A DNA stretch of 64,000 nt, from contig CM059975.1 in assembly GCA_030490835.1 (NCBI GenBank), forward strand, positions 4,057,579-4,121,578. Direction: 5' to 3'. The notes under the pieces were generated by a model. The model was not told the origin of the DNA. It saw only the letters and a list, made by a program, of their open reading frames with translations, and ran no database searches. The stretch's first letter is position 1; every line of letters starts with the position of its first letter. Made by a program: the position numbers and the translations under genes. Source of the stretch: Annona cherimola. Lineage: Eukaryota > Streptophyta > Magnoliopsida > Magnoliales > Annonaceae. This document shows positions 13,255 to 24,349 of the stretch, piece after piece.

Positions 13255-13912
13255 TATTAGGTGGGTTCCTCCCACATGAAGTCAAAGTGGGGGACCCACC
13301 CATTTTGGCTTATACGGAATTTCCTCTCACCTGCTCATTTGTCTCATTCAATTGCTTTCGGCGCGGGAGAAGAAAAGGCTAAGAGAGAGAGAGATAATGC
13401 GTATCTCTCTTCTCTTCTTTCGGCAGCGTCTCCTCTCGGCAGCGACGTTCATTCGTCAGAGAGAGAGTTTTTCTCTCCGTTTTCGATTTTCAGAGAAGCA
13501 GCGGCAGCAGTAGCTCCGACGCACGGAGGAGGATTTTATCCTCATATGCTCAAGGCTTCTACGGCAGTTATCTCTTCCGGCCATTAAGAGGAAAAATTCT
13601 GCCGTCATCTCAGATTTGGTGAGATCTACCCTTGATTAATTTCTGTATTGAAATCCATCCTTATTGTGATGATGAAATCCTCTAGTTTTGACTAGAGAAG
13701 ACATTGCGTTGTAATCCCATTATTCTATAGTGGAAGATTTACCTGGACTGGGTCCCGTGGTTTTTCCCCTTTGGTAAAGAGGGGTTTTCCACGTAAAAAT
13801 TGTGGTGTGTTTTTCCCGTGGTTTGATTGCTTATTATTTGCAATATTTATTGTCTGTGATTAATCATTCCTATTTAATCTACACAAGAAGGGGATAGCCA
13901 AAAATCCCAACA
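13255..13912 (+). repeat. Copia 3' LTR
   Basis: 658 bp, same length as the 5' LTR and identical to it except for one G-to-A difference in a GA-rich stretch. Confidence 0.95.
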
Positions 13913-13917
13913 CCTAC
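13913..13917. repeat. Target-site duplication, right
   Basis: CCTAC, matching 8544-8548. Confidence 0.95.
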
Positions 13918-14594
13918 ATCCTTCAAGACTTCATCTGTTCGATTCTCCCCCGACTTCATAACCAAACTCAAAACCCATGTCATCAGAACTAGCACTAATG
14001 ATTCTGTTGATATCCAATACGGCAGCTTCGAGTGTCTCTTGGCGCATCTGTGGAAGAAAATCACAGTGGCCCATGGATTGCATGAGGACGACACAACCCA
14101 TGTGAGGATTACGGTGAACGGCCGACCACGACTGAAGCCTGCCGTGCCGGAGGAATATTTCGGGAATTTGGTGTTGTGGGCATACCCGAAATTGAGGGTG
14201 GGGGATTTGTTGATTGGAAGCTATGCGTTTGTGAGGAAATCGTTTCATGATGCTTTGGTGCAGATGGACGGTGCGTATTTCAGATTGTTCATCGATTTTG
14301 GGGAGCTTTGAGAGGCAGGAAGAGGGGAGGGAGAGATGGTGGTGTCTGCCAAGCTGCCGGAAGGGAGAAGCTCTCTGTCTGGGCATTGAGGTGGATAGCT
14401 GGTTGAGGTTTCAGTTTCATGAAATTGATTTTAGTACTGATGGGCCTCGTGATGTAAAACCTCCCTACTTGCCCTTGGATGGGTTGCCGATACTGCTGCC
14501 TTCATGCAAAGTTAAAGGCGGACTACTTGCCTTCGTGTCTCTCTGTCCAGAGCACTTGGATCATTTCAAACAGATTTGCCGGTGCTTGGACTAA
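13918..14594 (+). pseudogene. BAHD acyltransferase pseudogene, 3' part (copy 2)
   Basis: Continues copy 2 after the copia element. It reads through RFSPDFITKLK, then SFECLLAHLWKKITVAHG, RITVNGRPRLKPAVPEEYFGNLVLWAYPK, and FIDFGEL followed by a stop near 14309-14311. The C-terminal segment continues in another frame: EVDSWLRFQFHEIDF, LPSCKVKGG, and DHFKQICRCLD with its natural stop. The usual DFGWG motif is degraded (DFSTDGP). At least one stop and one frameshift occur in this half. Confidence 0.87.
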
Positions 14595-14669
14595 CAGGGG
14601 ATCGAGCCCAACGAATGTCCATTTGTTGCTCGTGTGTGATGAGAGGTACCTAATGGTAAGATTTCATCG

Positions 14670-16210
14670 TGTAGCACCCCACTCAAATGCTACAATGGTC
14701 TAGGACTTCTCTAGCCTTGTAAAATCTAGGCTTGATCATATGGGTTGAAACCTGCAATTCCTATCAAATAGGAGAGTGGTTAGTAAGCATATTTTCAGGG
14801 AGTGAATATTGGCAGAAAGGGGACATGGATTCGGATTTTGAGCTTTAAATGTCTAGGCTAGCAGCGTGTACTTTGAAACCCTCTTATGCAACAAAACATG
14901 TCAGTAACTATTCTTTAATTATCAAGATGCAAGTGTTTTACCCATGGACAGGTTTGAATCTGCATCGTATGTTCTGGAATCATACATATGTTTGGACCGG
15001 CAGCACATGTTCTTGAATCCTGCATTCTTATATGATAAAATCTGTCGGTAACATGCTCTCTTTAAATCATGTCAAAATGCAGGTGTTTTACCCATGAATT
15101 CTCTATCATAATGGTTGTGCATCTTGTTGGGAGTATCTGGACAGCGGGGACGAGATCAACTGCAACTTTAGGACACTAAAAATGTTAGTAATAGATCCAA
15201 CTAATCATAGCATATATGCACATCTATAATGACTAAGAAACTTGCAAAACTGGATGGAGTCGCCACTGATCATTAAGAGAAGATTAGATCCCATTCTATT
15301 GCATAAAAGACATCAATCTTACAGAGTATGAGTTCCGGTCTTTAGATCAAACAGGTACTGCAACAATGTGTTTAATCCAAAGCACCTACATGGACATGGG
15401 AATGAAAATAAAAATAAAAAAATCTATTTACAGAGTTGTAGAGCTGGAAAGAGGGCCGAAGAGGAAGACTAGAAGGCTGGAAATGAAGAGAGGAAAATAG
15501 GAAGCATAACTGAATTCTGCGTTATCTCCTCCTCCTCCTAGGATGCCTTCCCTTTGTGTGCCTTCTAGCTGCTGGAAAGGTCCTCTATTTATAGAGGAGT
15601 TGGGCTGCTGCTGGAGCATGTGAAGCTCTTTACATGCTTTGGGTAATAACATGTTGCTGTTGGTCATAAACTGCTGGGTAAAACATGTTTTGCAACATTT
15701 TTGTTGTGCTGGAGAAGAACCGTTGCTGGGCTGGAGCTTGGAGTGAGTTGTGGACGCTTCTAGTGGGCTGCATCCACTTATGCCAGGCTGCTGCCGGGCT
15801 GAGCTAATCTAGTGGGCTACTAGAGCTTTGCTCCATTGGGCCGTTCTGTTGGAGTCGACTCCTTTAGGTTGGAACTAGATAAGCCCGTTAATGGGTTGTT
15901 GGAGCTTTGCTCCTTGGGCTGTGCTGTTGAGCTTGGCTCCTATGGGCTAAGCCTATTTTTTGGTGGATTGTTGGAGCTTTGCTCCTGTGAACTGCTGTGA
16001 GGAACCTGTCTGGACTAGTAGGCCTAGTTTCTTTGGCCTACTTGAACTTGTTTTTTGTGGGTTGTTGGTTAAGAGCTCAGTGGTAGTTGGCTTGGTAGAC
16101 CTCCTTTTACTTATGGTAGCTGGACTTGCATTTTGATCTATATATATTTTTCTTTATTTTTATATGTATGTAATATTTATTTATTTGGTCCTGAGGTAGG
16201 GGTGCCTACA
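14670..16210. mobile_element. Candidate solo LTR
   Basis: Starts TGTAGCACCCC and ends GGGGTGCCTACA, an inverted-end pattern typical of LTRs (TG...CA). Inside lie a CTCTATTTATAGAGG TATA-like stretch near 15582, a GAGTCGCCAC motif near 15258, repeated GTGTTTTACCCATG motifs and several GGAGCTTTGCTCC units (about 15826, 15902, 15973). No internal coding region or second LTR is present. The possible 5-bp duplication (CATCG and CACTG) matches only 3 of 5, so the call is tentative. Confidence 0.45.
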
Positions 16211-16304
16211 CACTGAAATAACATCATTATGAAGTCAACCCATACAAATGCAGCCATATATTTGTGCCTATTATATATTTGTTAATTCTAAAGAAAGAAA
16301 AATA

Positions 16305-16650
16305 TTCAGGTGCAGCACCGCTGAAATGGGCCCCACATGATGATCAAATTATAATCTACTCCACAAATTGTATTTAGAATCATGTATTATATTACCATAC
16401 TAATTTTCATCCCAATCGGATATGTGTATAGACTTCATCTAAAAATAGTACAAATTCAACGTAATAAAATAGTTTAATGTAAATAACGACTTTAAAGTAA
16501 TTTTTTCAACATGTAAACCATTTTCTATAAAATTTATATGTGGATAAATGATTGTATAAAGTTTCATTATATTCTAATATATGTGGAGCCCATTTTTGGG
16601 CAAATATACCGCTGTTCCGGTACAGTTGCGCTACACTGGAATAGCCCTCC
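16305..16650. mobile_element. Family C MITE (copy 2), rearranged
   Basis: Shares the GGTGCAG end and the inner stretch TTTTCATCCCAATCGGATA with the copy at the left edge of the window. The two arms are less symmetrical here. No coding sequence. Confidence 0.5.
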
Positions 16651-17220
16651 TAAAGAAAATTGAGTACATATATACGTCAATTAGCATCACATAGTTGTTT
16701 ACTTACAAATGCTTGGCAGCGTAAGAGTGGTTGCATAGGGCTAAATGCAACCAATTTTCATCTTACTAATAACCAAATCTCACATCATAACTTGTAGCCG
16801 TTTGTATTTAGGTACAAACAATGATGGCTATTTGGCTAAAAATGATATCGAAATTTGGCCGCAAAAAGGTATCTTATGCTGATACGCCGTCTCGGATATG
16901 CTCATTTAATAATTGACATTTGGGAGGATGAACCAAAGCGTGGCCATCTCAATAGATTTAGTTGCATTTCGGAGATAAAACTTAATTTGATCTAAACCGT
17001 CCATTTGTGCTATTTTCTTGAGAAACCATTAAGTCCATACTTATAATATTTTTAATGAAAATTTGTATATAAATAGTTTGAGTGGAGTATATATATAGAT
17101 GATGATGATGATTTCAACATTTATCTGGCTTCATATGATTGATTTAGTTGAAATTATTCGCTACCAATCTTTTTAATTATAATTTTTTGAAAATATTTTT
17201 AATTATAATTTTTATATAAG
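16651..17220. other. Intergenic DNA; nothing recognised
   Basis: Only a short (GAT)n run near 17099 stands out. Confidence 0.4.
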
Positions 17221-18250
17221 GGCTTCGCTTTTAGATTACATATAATTGATTTCATGTAACTTTTTTCATTTTTGATCCGTTAATTCTTGACAGAAAATTT
17301 ATTTCATTCATTATATTTAACATTATTTTTGTTTAGTTAAGAGATCAAGTTTCACCCTAATCAAAAATATGGATGAACCGCATTTGTTGAAAAATAGATA
17401 TTTAGGTGTAAATTATGAAAATGCTTAAATTATTTACGTAAGTATTAAAATATAGGATTTTATTGAAGTATATTCACTACATTTTTGAAATTCTAAATAT
17501 ACTCACTACTTTTATAGTTAATCTCAAAAAAATACTCACCCCATTAAAAACCATTAGTCAATTTTTTATAAATCCCAAAATACCTCTATTATAAAATAAT
17601 AAAAAAGGAAATAAAATAGAAAAAATAAAATTCGGGTTCTCCAAATTTAAAGCTTATGTGAAATTAAGGCATTGGTGAAGTATGATGTTCAATTTTTCAA
17701 TTATATCAAAAAATTGGATGGACATATTAGTTATTTCACATATTAACTAATAATGCTAACTCATGAATTGAGTATTTTTAGGATTAACTAAAATGTAGTC
17801 TATATATATGGAATTTTGGAAACACAGTAGATATATTTTGAATTAGGGTTAAAATAAAGAGTATATTTGAAAAAAATCATAAAATGTAATAATACTTTAT
17901 CAAATCATTTATCTATAAAATAATGATATTTTAAACGGTTTAGATATTAAGAATATAACTTTACAATTGATATTTTTATGTGAATGGAGACAATTTTCAA
18001 CTTGGAATCGAAATTAAGACCTCACTCACACACACATTAATGTTAAACTATTTTTCTATGCAAGTATTGACTTAAAATTGATTTTTATCATTAAATCATT
18101 TTATTATATTAATTTTACATTTTTATGAAAGGGACTAATAAAAAGTGATATTAGACAAATGAAAGAGTCTTTATTGAAATACAATAGATAAATGGAATTT
18201 TTCATCAATTAAAATATTAAAAATGAAGAGGCTTGTATAGAAGCAAATGC
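17221..18250. mobile_element. Family D MITE with a nested palindromic insertion
   Basis: Left part (about 17221-17440) and right part (about 17880-18250) match the continuous element at 30100-30560, for example TTCATTATATTTAACAT and ATTTTTCATCAA. Between them, about 17450-17880, lies a second inverted-repeat element with arms reading TATTCACTAC and similar. The nesting order follows from the continuity of the copy at 30.1 kb. Boundaries are approximate. Confidence 0.45.
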
Positions 18251-18789
18251 CAATTTATATAAATAGTTTGATTGGAGTTCATGATGATGATGATGATTAT
18301 AAGTCACATCAAATTTTTTGTCATACTATATATGATTTATTTAGTTATCTATCTTTTTCTTTAAGTATATTTAGTTATCTTAGTTACAAATATTTATCAT
18401 AATATTTTTATGATTGAAAGTCCACAGGGACGTCGATGTGACTTAGATGAAGATGATGACAATTTGCATTTGCGTGTACATTTGGAGTATGGTTACTTAT
18501 ATGAGCACAACATGATGACCATAGACATAATAAGTTGATGAATCAGTATGTGCATTTGAGAAATTTTGACATACTGCGTTATTTTTATGAAAATGATATT
18601 ATTTGATATAACACTTGAGTTTTAATGTTTTTCTACTTACTGAGTTTGCTCAAACTCATACTTTTTTGTGTTGATATTTTTAGATAATAAGATTAATGTG
18701 AGAGTCCAACGTGAGGTTAGCACTTGGAAGAAGATGAGGAGAAATCCTAGTCCACTAGTTTATACACATAAGTAAGTCACTTAGCTAAT

Positions 18790-18821
<32 letters not shown>

Positions 18822-19055
18822 ACTTGATATTTTACTCAATGCATGGATGAATAATGCAATGGGGATTTCTTTTTTTTATATAATAATAATAATTATTATG
18901 GAATTGACTCATTACTGGTGATAATGATGGATTGGGTGAAGTTTATATGATTTATTGTATTTGCCTTTTATATCATAACTATATAACATAAATTTAAGTT
19001 AAAATTATTTTAGATTATATGCATGTGAAATGAAACTAAATTTTTCAATAAAACA
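18251..19055. other. AT-rich intergenic DNA
   Basis: Holds an (AT)n microsatellite near 18788-18824 and a poly-T run near 18870. No gene seen. Confidence 0.4.
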
Positions 19056-20010
19056 TAAGATGGTTTTTTGTATTTTGGTCTCTCTAAATATGTGTATTTG
19101 TTTTTAACTCATGAATTTTACATATTTACTTTTAAATCTTGTAAATTTACCCTTTTTGCATTTTAAATCCTACCATTAGAACACCTAATTAACAGTTGTT
19201 ATTTGTAAAAGAAAAGATTAAAATACCTTTATGACTTACTTGAGTTGACTTATGTTCATAAGTAAACTTATATACACAAATAAGACAATTTCATATGGCC
19301 TAATTGAGTTGATGAGTAACTTAAAATTGCATATAATATGATTTTTATTGTGACCAAGTCGAGTCAATTCACTTCACGAATCAACTCCTTTTAAGGACAA
19401 CATCATCATTTAAAAATTTGCATGGGAACTACTAACAAATTTTTTGTTCATTAAGCAATTTGCATTAACAGCAAGATTTAAAATAGAAAAGAGACAAACT
19501 TATAAGATTTAAAAGGTAAATATGTAAAAACTCGCGAGTTAAGAGCAAAGATACACATAGTTTTTTTTATATTTTTATATACATCATAACATCTTGATAT
19601 TATAATAAAGCATATTCATATCCTCACATTATGGAGGAAAATTTTTTCCTAAACCCCTACAACAGGAGGAAAAGTATAAATCCTACAATATGGGAGAAAT
19701 TCTAAAAGCCTCATTAAAGAGGGACTAAACTGTAAGAATGACAAACGTATACCTGCGTCTAGCAGGATTTGAACAGCAAACCTGTGGCACATGAGATGTC
19801 TACTGTTACCACTAGAGCAAAGCCGTGGTGGTAAATATATGCATAGTTAAAAGAATCAAAATGCAAATAAATAGAAGACGAAAGGTGCAAGTTAAAAACA
19901 AACTTATGGGAATTATGAAGCAAATATGTAAGACTCATAAGTTAAAAACAAATACACATAATTAAAACAACCAAAATGCAAATAAACGCAAGACGAAAGG
20001 TGAAAGTTAG
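19056..20010. mobile_element. Long inverted-repeat element (family F) with nested SINE and duplicated right end
   Basis: The left end (TGTATTTTGGTCTCTC, ATGTGTATTTGTTTTTAACTC) is inverted at the right, near 19480-19560 and again at 19895-19990. The right-end segment is present twice: a CAAAATGCAAATAAA(T/C) motif occurs near 19857 and 19971, each followed by AGACGAAAGGTG. A SINE (19563-19836) lies in the right end. No coding sequence. Confidence 0.45.
19563..19836 (-). mobile_element. tRNA-derived SINE, family Y (copy 1)
   Basis: Poly-T on the left and a tRNA-like head on the right, so it reads on the minus strand. A box-B-like GGATTTGAAC stretch lies near 19769. Related to the copies at 24900 and 35943. 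Flanked by an imperfect duplication (ATACACATAGTT and ATATGCATAGTT, 10 of 12). Confidence 0.55.
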
Positions 20011-20324
20011 CCATACGGGCCAACATTAGCTGCGGACAGGCCACTCTGAAATGAAACTTCTCGGTACATTTTGTCTGCAGCTACCACCCTTAGTGCATTG
20101 TGGCCGTCAACGTTTGACAAGGTTAATCAAAATTATGGTCACATAAATTTTTTTTTTAATTTTTGTATATATTTTTTATAATTATAAAAATAACCCCGGT
20201 GACCTTTAAATTAGTGAGGGTAAAACTGTTGATCTTCTATATTAAAAATATATATTTAAAATAAGAAATTTTAGTATATTAAGTAAATAATTAACTACGG
20301 ACTCACAAAACATAAAAGATAAAA

Positions 20325-20590
20325 CCAACCGAGCCGTGAGCGCTGCTGCCGTGGATTCCGGGTCGCGCTGTGGTCGTGGGATCGATTCCCCGAGACGACG
20401 AAAAAAATGATTTAGTAGGAGCAGTGTCTCCTGGTTGGTTGTGGTAGCAGTGGTCTCCCGTTTAGTGGTTGGAAGCTGTGTCTTCCGGATTATTTGGTGG
20501 AGCAAGTGTCTCCAGATTTGTAAGAATGTCTCAGGCCTTCAATGTAATATGTATTGAGATGTGTGTAAATATCTCCCAATAAAAAAAAAA
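20325..20590 (+). mobile_element. tRNA-derived SINE, family X (copy 1), with odd head
   Basis: Perfect 15-bp duplication ACATAAAAGATAAAA on both sides (20310-20324, 20591-20605), a box-B-like GGGATCGATTCCC at 20378, the family 3' body (TTTGTAAGAATGTCTCAG) and a poly-A tail. The first 12 bases are the reverse complement of the box A region GGCTCGGTTGGT seen in copy 2, so the head appears inverted. Confidence 0.8.
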
Positions 20591-21130
20591 ACATAAAAGA
20601 TAAAAAGGCTCAACATACCTTTGCATATCTAAGCTGATCAGACCCTTAATTTTATACACAAAGGGCCTATAGTTGGGTTCCTTGGTGACTCGTTAGACGA
20701 CATGCATTCTGTGGTTATCTGGTTTAAAATATGAAAGCGTGTTACGGGTCGGCAGGGGTGCAACTTGGGCCAGGTTGAGCCCAAACCCGGCCCGCCGAAC
20801 CCGATTTTTTACAATTTAGAACTCACTTTTCTACAACCCAAACCCAGTGAACCCGATTTATAAATGTGATAGAGTTAGGGTTCGAGTGAACCTGAATCCG
20901 ATTTCTATTATATATATATTATAAAATATATTTTATATATAATATCTAAACAATATTTCTTTATATTTTTTGTACTTTATGTTATTTATATTTATAAATA
21001 CATGTTTGACATATTGTAATTATATTATAAATAAAGTATATTATTTTCATTTATATTTATCTTTTATTTCTATAATCTTCTTCATTTATCTTGTTGTTTA
21101 TGTTAAATTTTTCTAAAGATTTTCTTTATA

Positions 21131-21525
21131 GATGAACGATTTTATTAGCCCAAGCTAAGCAAATGCCCCACTTAGCCTACTTCAAAAAACTCATTTATAA
21201 CAATTTTTTTATTTTTTCCTCAAACACTTATTTATCTAAGTGTATTTAACGTATAAAACAAGTTTTATAATTTTTGGATATATGTATATATTTTTTTAGA
21301 TTTTTAAAGATATGGGTATTTTAAATACATATATACACAAATGTTTAAAAATCTCAAAAAAAATATATACACATATCCAAAAATGGTAAAACTTAGTTTA
21401 TATGTTAAATACACTTAAATAAACAAGTGTAAGAAGAAAAAAATAAAAAAAGTTATTGTAAATGAGTTTTTTGAGATGGGCTAAGTTGGACATTTGCTTA
21501 GCCCGGGCTAACAGAATCACTCATC
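21131..21525. mobile_element. Palindromic Mutator-type MITE, family A (copy A2), nested
   Basis: 395 bp with inverted arms and a perfect 9-bp duplication TTCTTTATA (21122-21130, 21526-21534). Ends read GATGAACGATTTTATTAGCCC, with an inner GCTAAGCAAATG and its complement. The core (TTTAACGTATAAAAC, TTTTTGGATATATG) is shared with the family. It lies inside the hAT-like element, so it inserted later. Confidence 0.85.
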
Positions 21526-21736
21526 TTCTTTATATTGTTATATTTTTTAAAAATATGTGGTTTGACCGTATATTATATGTTTACTTATATGATTTGTTAT
21601 TATTGTATATTCATATAAAATTTTAAACATATCACTCTTAAATAAAATGTAAATTTATCAACCTAAATTCCAACCTGAAACCCAATCCGAGCCTGATTTT
21701 CAAAAATAGAGTTAGGATTTAGGTTTTATAAATAAG

Positions 21737-21793
21737 GTTAGGGTTAGGGTTAGGGTTGATGTTTTATAAATAGGGTTAGGGTTAGGGTTAGGG
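21737..21793 (+). repeat. Interstitial TTAGGG-like repeats
   Basis: Two short arrays of GGGTTA units, separated by a TTGATGTTTTATAAATA spacer. They look like a local expansion of AACCCTAA-type sequence in the hAT-like element rather than a telomere. Confidence 0.7.
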
Positions 21794-21834
21794 CTGAGGT
21801 AAACCCGAGTTTCATGAGCCCGAGTTGCACCCCT

Positions 21835-22226
21835 AGGTTGGCCATGGTCTGCACAGCCTAAATTTTTTTAGAGCTGCACTCGTAGCCAAGGTTTTATTTA
21901 AAATTTTCTTTGATTATTTTTTTCTCATGAATGGATCAATATATATCTGGTTTCATCCGGCTTGGAATCGAAATCAGCACTGAACTCTTAATATGTGAGA
22001 CAAAATCTCAACCATAAATAGAATATTGAACACCACCAATTGTACGTTATAAGATCTTACATGTAACCTAATCTAAATTAGCACGGTGAGTCAACCGTAC
22101 ATATATGTGTAAACTCGGTTTGGGTTCAGCTCGAAACCCACAATCCATTTTAGCAAAATGTTATTTTAATTCACTTACAATAATTTGTAATTTAGGTTAC
22201 GTTGGATTCTATCGCCATATCTTCAA
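21835..22226. other. Intergenic DNA; nothing recognised
   Basis: A CTTGGAATCGAAAT motif near 21960 also occurs near 18000, hinting at an unclassified dispersed repeat. Confidence 0.3.
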
Positions 22227-22617
22227 GGAATGCAATTCTATGCACCCGGGTGCACTGAGGCTCCATGTGCTTGGGCGCATAAATTTATTTTTTAAAATTT
22301 TTTTTTACATGACTGTTAACCTAAGTGTATTTAATATGTGTATCTATTTTTACCGTTTTTGAAGATTTTTAAATAATTTTTCAGAATTTTTAAACATCAG
22401 TGATATTTTAGTAATTTTACTAAAAATGATACTGATTTTAAAAATCCGAAAAATCTAAAAATTTCCAAAAATGTTAAATATTGATACACGTATTAAATAT
22501 ACTTAAATCAATAGTTATGTACAAAAATTTCAAAAAAATTTAAAAATGGGTACAGTACACCCGTGTGCATTGAGTGCATTGAACCTCAATGCACCCGAGT
22601 ACATAGGATTTCATTCC
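22227..22617. mobile_element. Palindromic Mutator-type MITE, family A (copy A3)
   Basis: 391 bp. Ends GGAATGCAATTCTATG and the complement of GGAATGAAATCCTATG. 9-bp duplication TATCTTCAA and TAACTTCAA (8 of 9). Outer domain holds GCACCCGGGTGC hairpins, as in the copy at 53832. Core CTAAGTGTATTTAATATG is shared. Confidence 0.82.
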
Positions 22618-23455
22618 TAACTTCAACATGTGTGAATGGGGCGTCTTATGCATAGGAAGTCCGTGAAAATTGCTTTTCTACATACTTTATTATTATTCTT
22701 ATTATTATTTTGTATGGAATTCTATATACGCTATTAGACAGAGGATTAATTACAACTATGATTATATTAATATCTTTATTTTCAGATATATCATGTAGTC
22801 ATAAAATCAGTAAATATGACCTTTTTTCAAATATATCATGTAGTCATGAAATTGATAAATATAACTGCACGATTTCACTATATTCTGAAATACAACAAAC
22901 TTAAGTTTTCCTTGTATATTTTTAGTAAAATATCTCTAGTAAAAATCTAAACTTAGACCAAAAAAAAAAAAAATTATCGGCGTATATGGTTATCAAAAGA
23001 ATAAATATAACACTATGTTGTAAAAATTATTCTTTACATGAGAAGGGAGAGATGAATTTAAGTTTTCGCTTAAGATACTTCAATAAAAGCATACAGGTAA
23101 AACTCACACGTTCTTGTAATTTTATTATTATTATTTTTTATGAAAAGCACGCGTTCTTGTATTGGAAGATATAGTCGAAATGCATGATTGTATTTTTCAT
23201 TTTTATAAATGTGTAATTATGTTTAAAAATATGAGAAAAAATTTATGCTGATATTTGAAATTAATCATTAAATAGATGTAATAATACTTTTTCTTATCAT
23301 TATTTATATTATCAATCTTTTTTTCTAGTTTTATTTGAAGAATTTATTTTGTTGAACTCACTTTGAACCACACTCGTTTGATTTGGGTTCACTTAAAGCT
23401 AGGGGTGTAAATAAGATTGATCTTAAACCAGACTCAAATGATCCAACTAAATAAG
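22618..23455. other. AT-rich intergenic DNA
   Basis: A short tandem duplication of ATATATCATGTAGTCAT lies near 22785 and 22847. No gene seen. Confidence 0.35.
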
Positions 23456-23692
23456 GCTATGTTTGGTAACATGGAAACAACTTTTTCTTTTACTTTTTGA
23501 CATATTTTTGTACATGATTATGTTACTTTTAAATCAGTTTTTCACATCTTTTCATAGACTCTCCTGCCTAATTTAACTTTATTCTTTTTATTCCTAATTA
23601 GTATCATTACAATATCACATCATTCTCTCAATTTTTAAATTTTTTCCAATTTTTTCCCCATTTTTGCTATTTACCAAACACACCTAGTAATG
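23456..23692. mobile_element. Family B MITE
   Basis: Ends GGCTATGTTTGGTAA and the complement of AGGTGTGTTTGGTAA. The inner motif TTTAACTTTATTCTTTTTA is the family signature seen in about ten places in the window. No coding sequence. Confidence 0.55.
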
Positions 23693-24349
23693 GTTGAGTT
23701 CATATTTAGGAAATAGGATCACAAAAATTGAACCCGACTTAATCTCCAAAAGCTGGTTACCAATGTGCATGCGGCTGCTGCTTCTCTTGGTGGATGGCAA
23801 TGGTATTCCCAAGAGGTTGTCATGGCCGCATAGTTGCATTCATGGGGAGACGATGCATATGGTGCTGCCTTGATCTTTCATCCGAATTTCGATAATGTCC
23901 GCACTCAACCAGTCAAAGTTGATAGCTGAAGGCTTACAGAAGCGTCTCACATGAGGAAGAGTAGAGTGAGTGGCCTAGAATTGTCTTGTATTAGACCTAG
24001 TGCAGAGGATACTAATTTTTTGAGTTATGAGATTGACATCGATGTCTTGAAGGATCAGGTAACACATTCCTGTGATAAAATCTATTTCTGCATAATCGTC
24101 AGACTTACTGTGATTCTTGTACTTAGGAACGCATTGATCATCTATGCTTGGAAATCTTTTTTTTCATTAACTAGTTCACAGTATGTAATCTGGACCATTA
24201 TTACTGTTGGCGTTACTGCAGATAAAGGATTTCTTGATCACACGGGGTATATGATATTCCATCTGTACATGAAAAATTTGATAGTTAAGATGAGTAACAC
24301 GTGTAGAAGTTATCCATATTCCACTTGGATTATCCAGAATGGGGGGTGA
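23693..24349 (+). pseudogene. Possible exon relics of an unrecognised gene
   Basis: Composition is less AT-rich than the surroundings. A 40-residue stretch (SRVSGLELSCIRPSAEDTN...EIDIDVLKDQ) ends at a CAG/GTAACA donor near 24058. A possible next exon (AG then GAACGCATTGATCATC, read ERIDHL) follows near 24126, and another after a GCAG near 24221. Upstream frames are broken by stops. I do not recognise the family. It could be a degraded gene copy or chance. Confidence 0.3.

Larger units (their letters stand above)
8549..13912 (+). mobile_element. Ty1/copia LTR retrotransposon, full length, non-functional coding region
   Basis: A complete 5,364-bp element: two 658-bp LTRs, a primer-binding site, gag-pol, a polypurine tract and a 5-bp target duplication. 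Domain order is gag, protease, integrase, reverse transcriptase, RNase H, which defines copia rather than gypsy. The two LTRs differ, by direct reading, at one base (8675 G versus 13381 A), so insertion was very recent. Three lesions break the coding region: a frameshift at the GGGG run 9537-9540 in gag, an in-frame TGA at 10882-10884 in integrase, and a frameshift near 12776-12783 between reverse transcriptase and RNase H. It would need proteins from another copy to move. It interrupts BAHD copy 2. Confidence 0.97.
20754..21834. mobile_element. Non-autonomous hAT-like element with nested MITE
   Basis: Ends are inverted: AGGGGTGCAACTTGGG on the left and its near complement CCCGAGTTGCACCCCT on the right. 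An imperfect 8-bp flank match (GGGTCGGC and AGGTTGGC, 6 of 8) suits hAT. Inside are AT-rich DNA, arrays of TTAGGG-like units near 21737-21793, and the family A copy at 21131. No transposase. Confidence 0.6.

Noticed and set aside
21737..21793. Telomere or chromosome end
   Set aside because: The units are few, interrupted by unrelated spacer and embedded in a transposon-like element with unique DNA on both sides.
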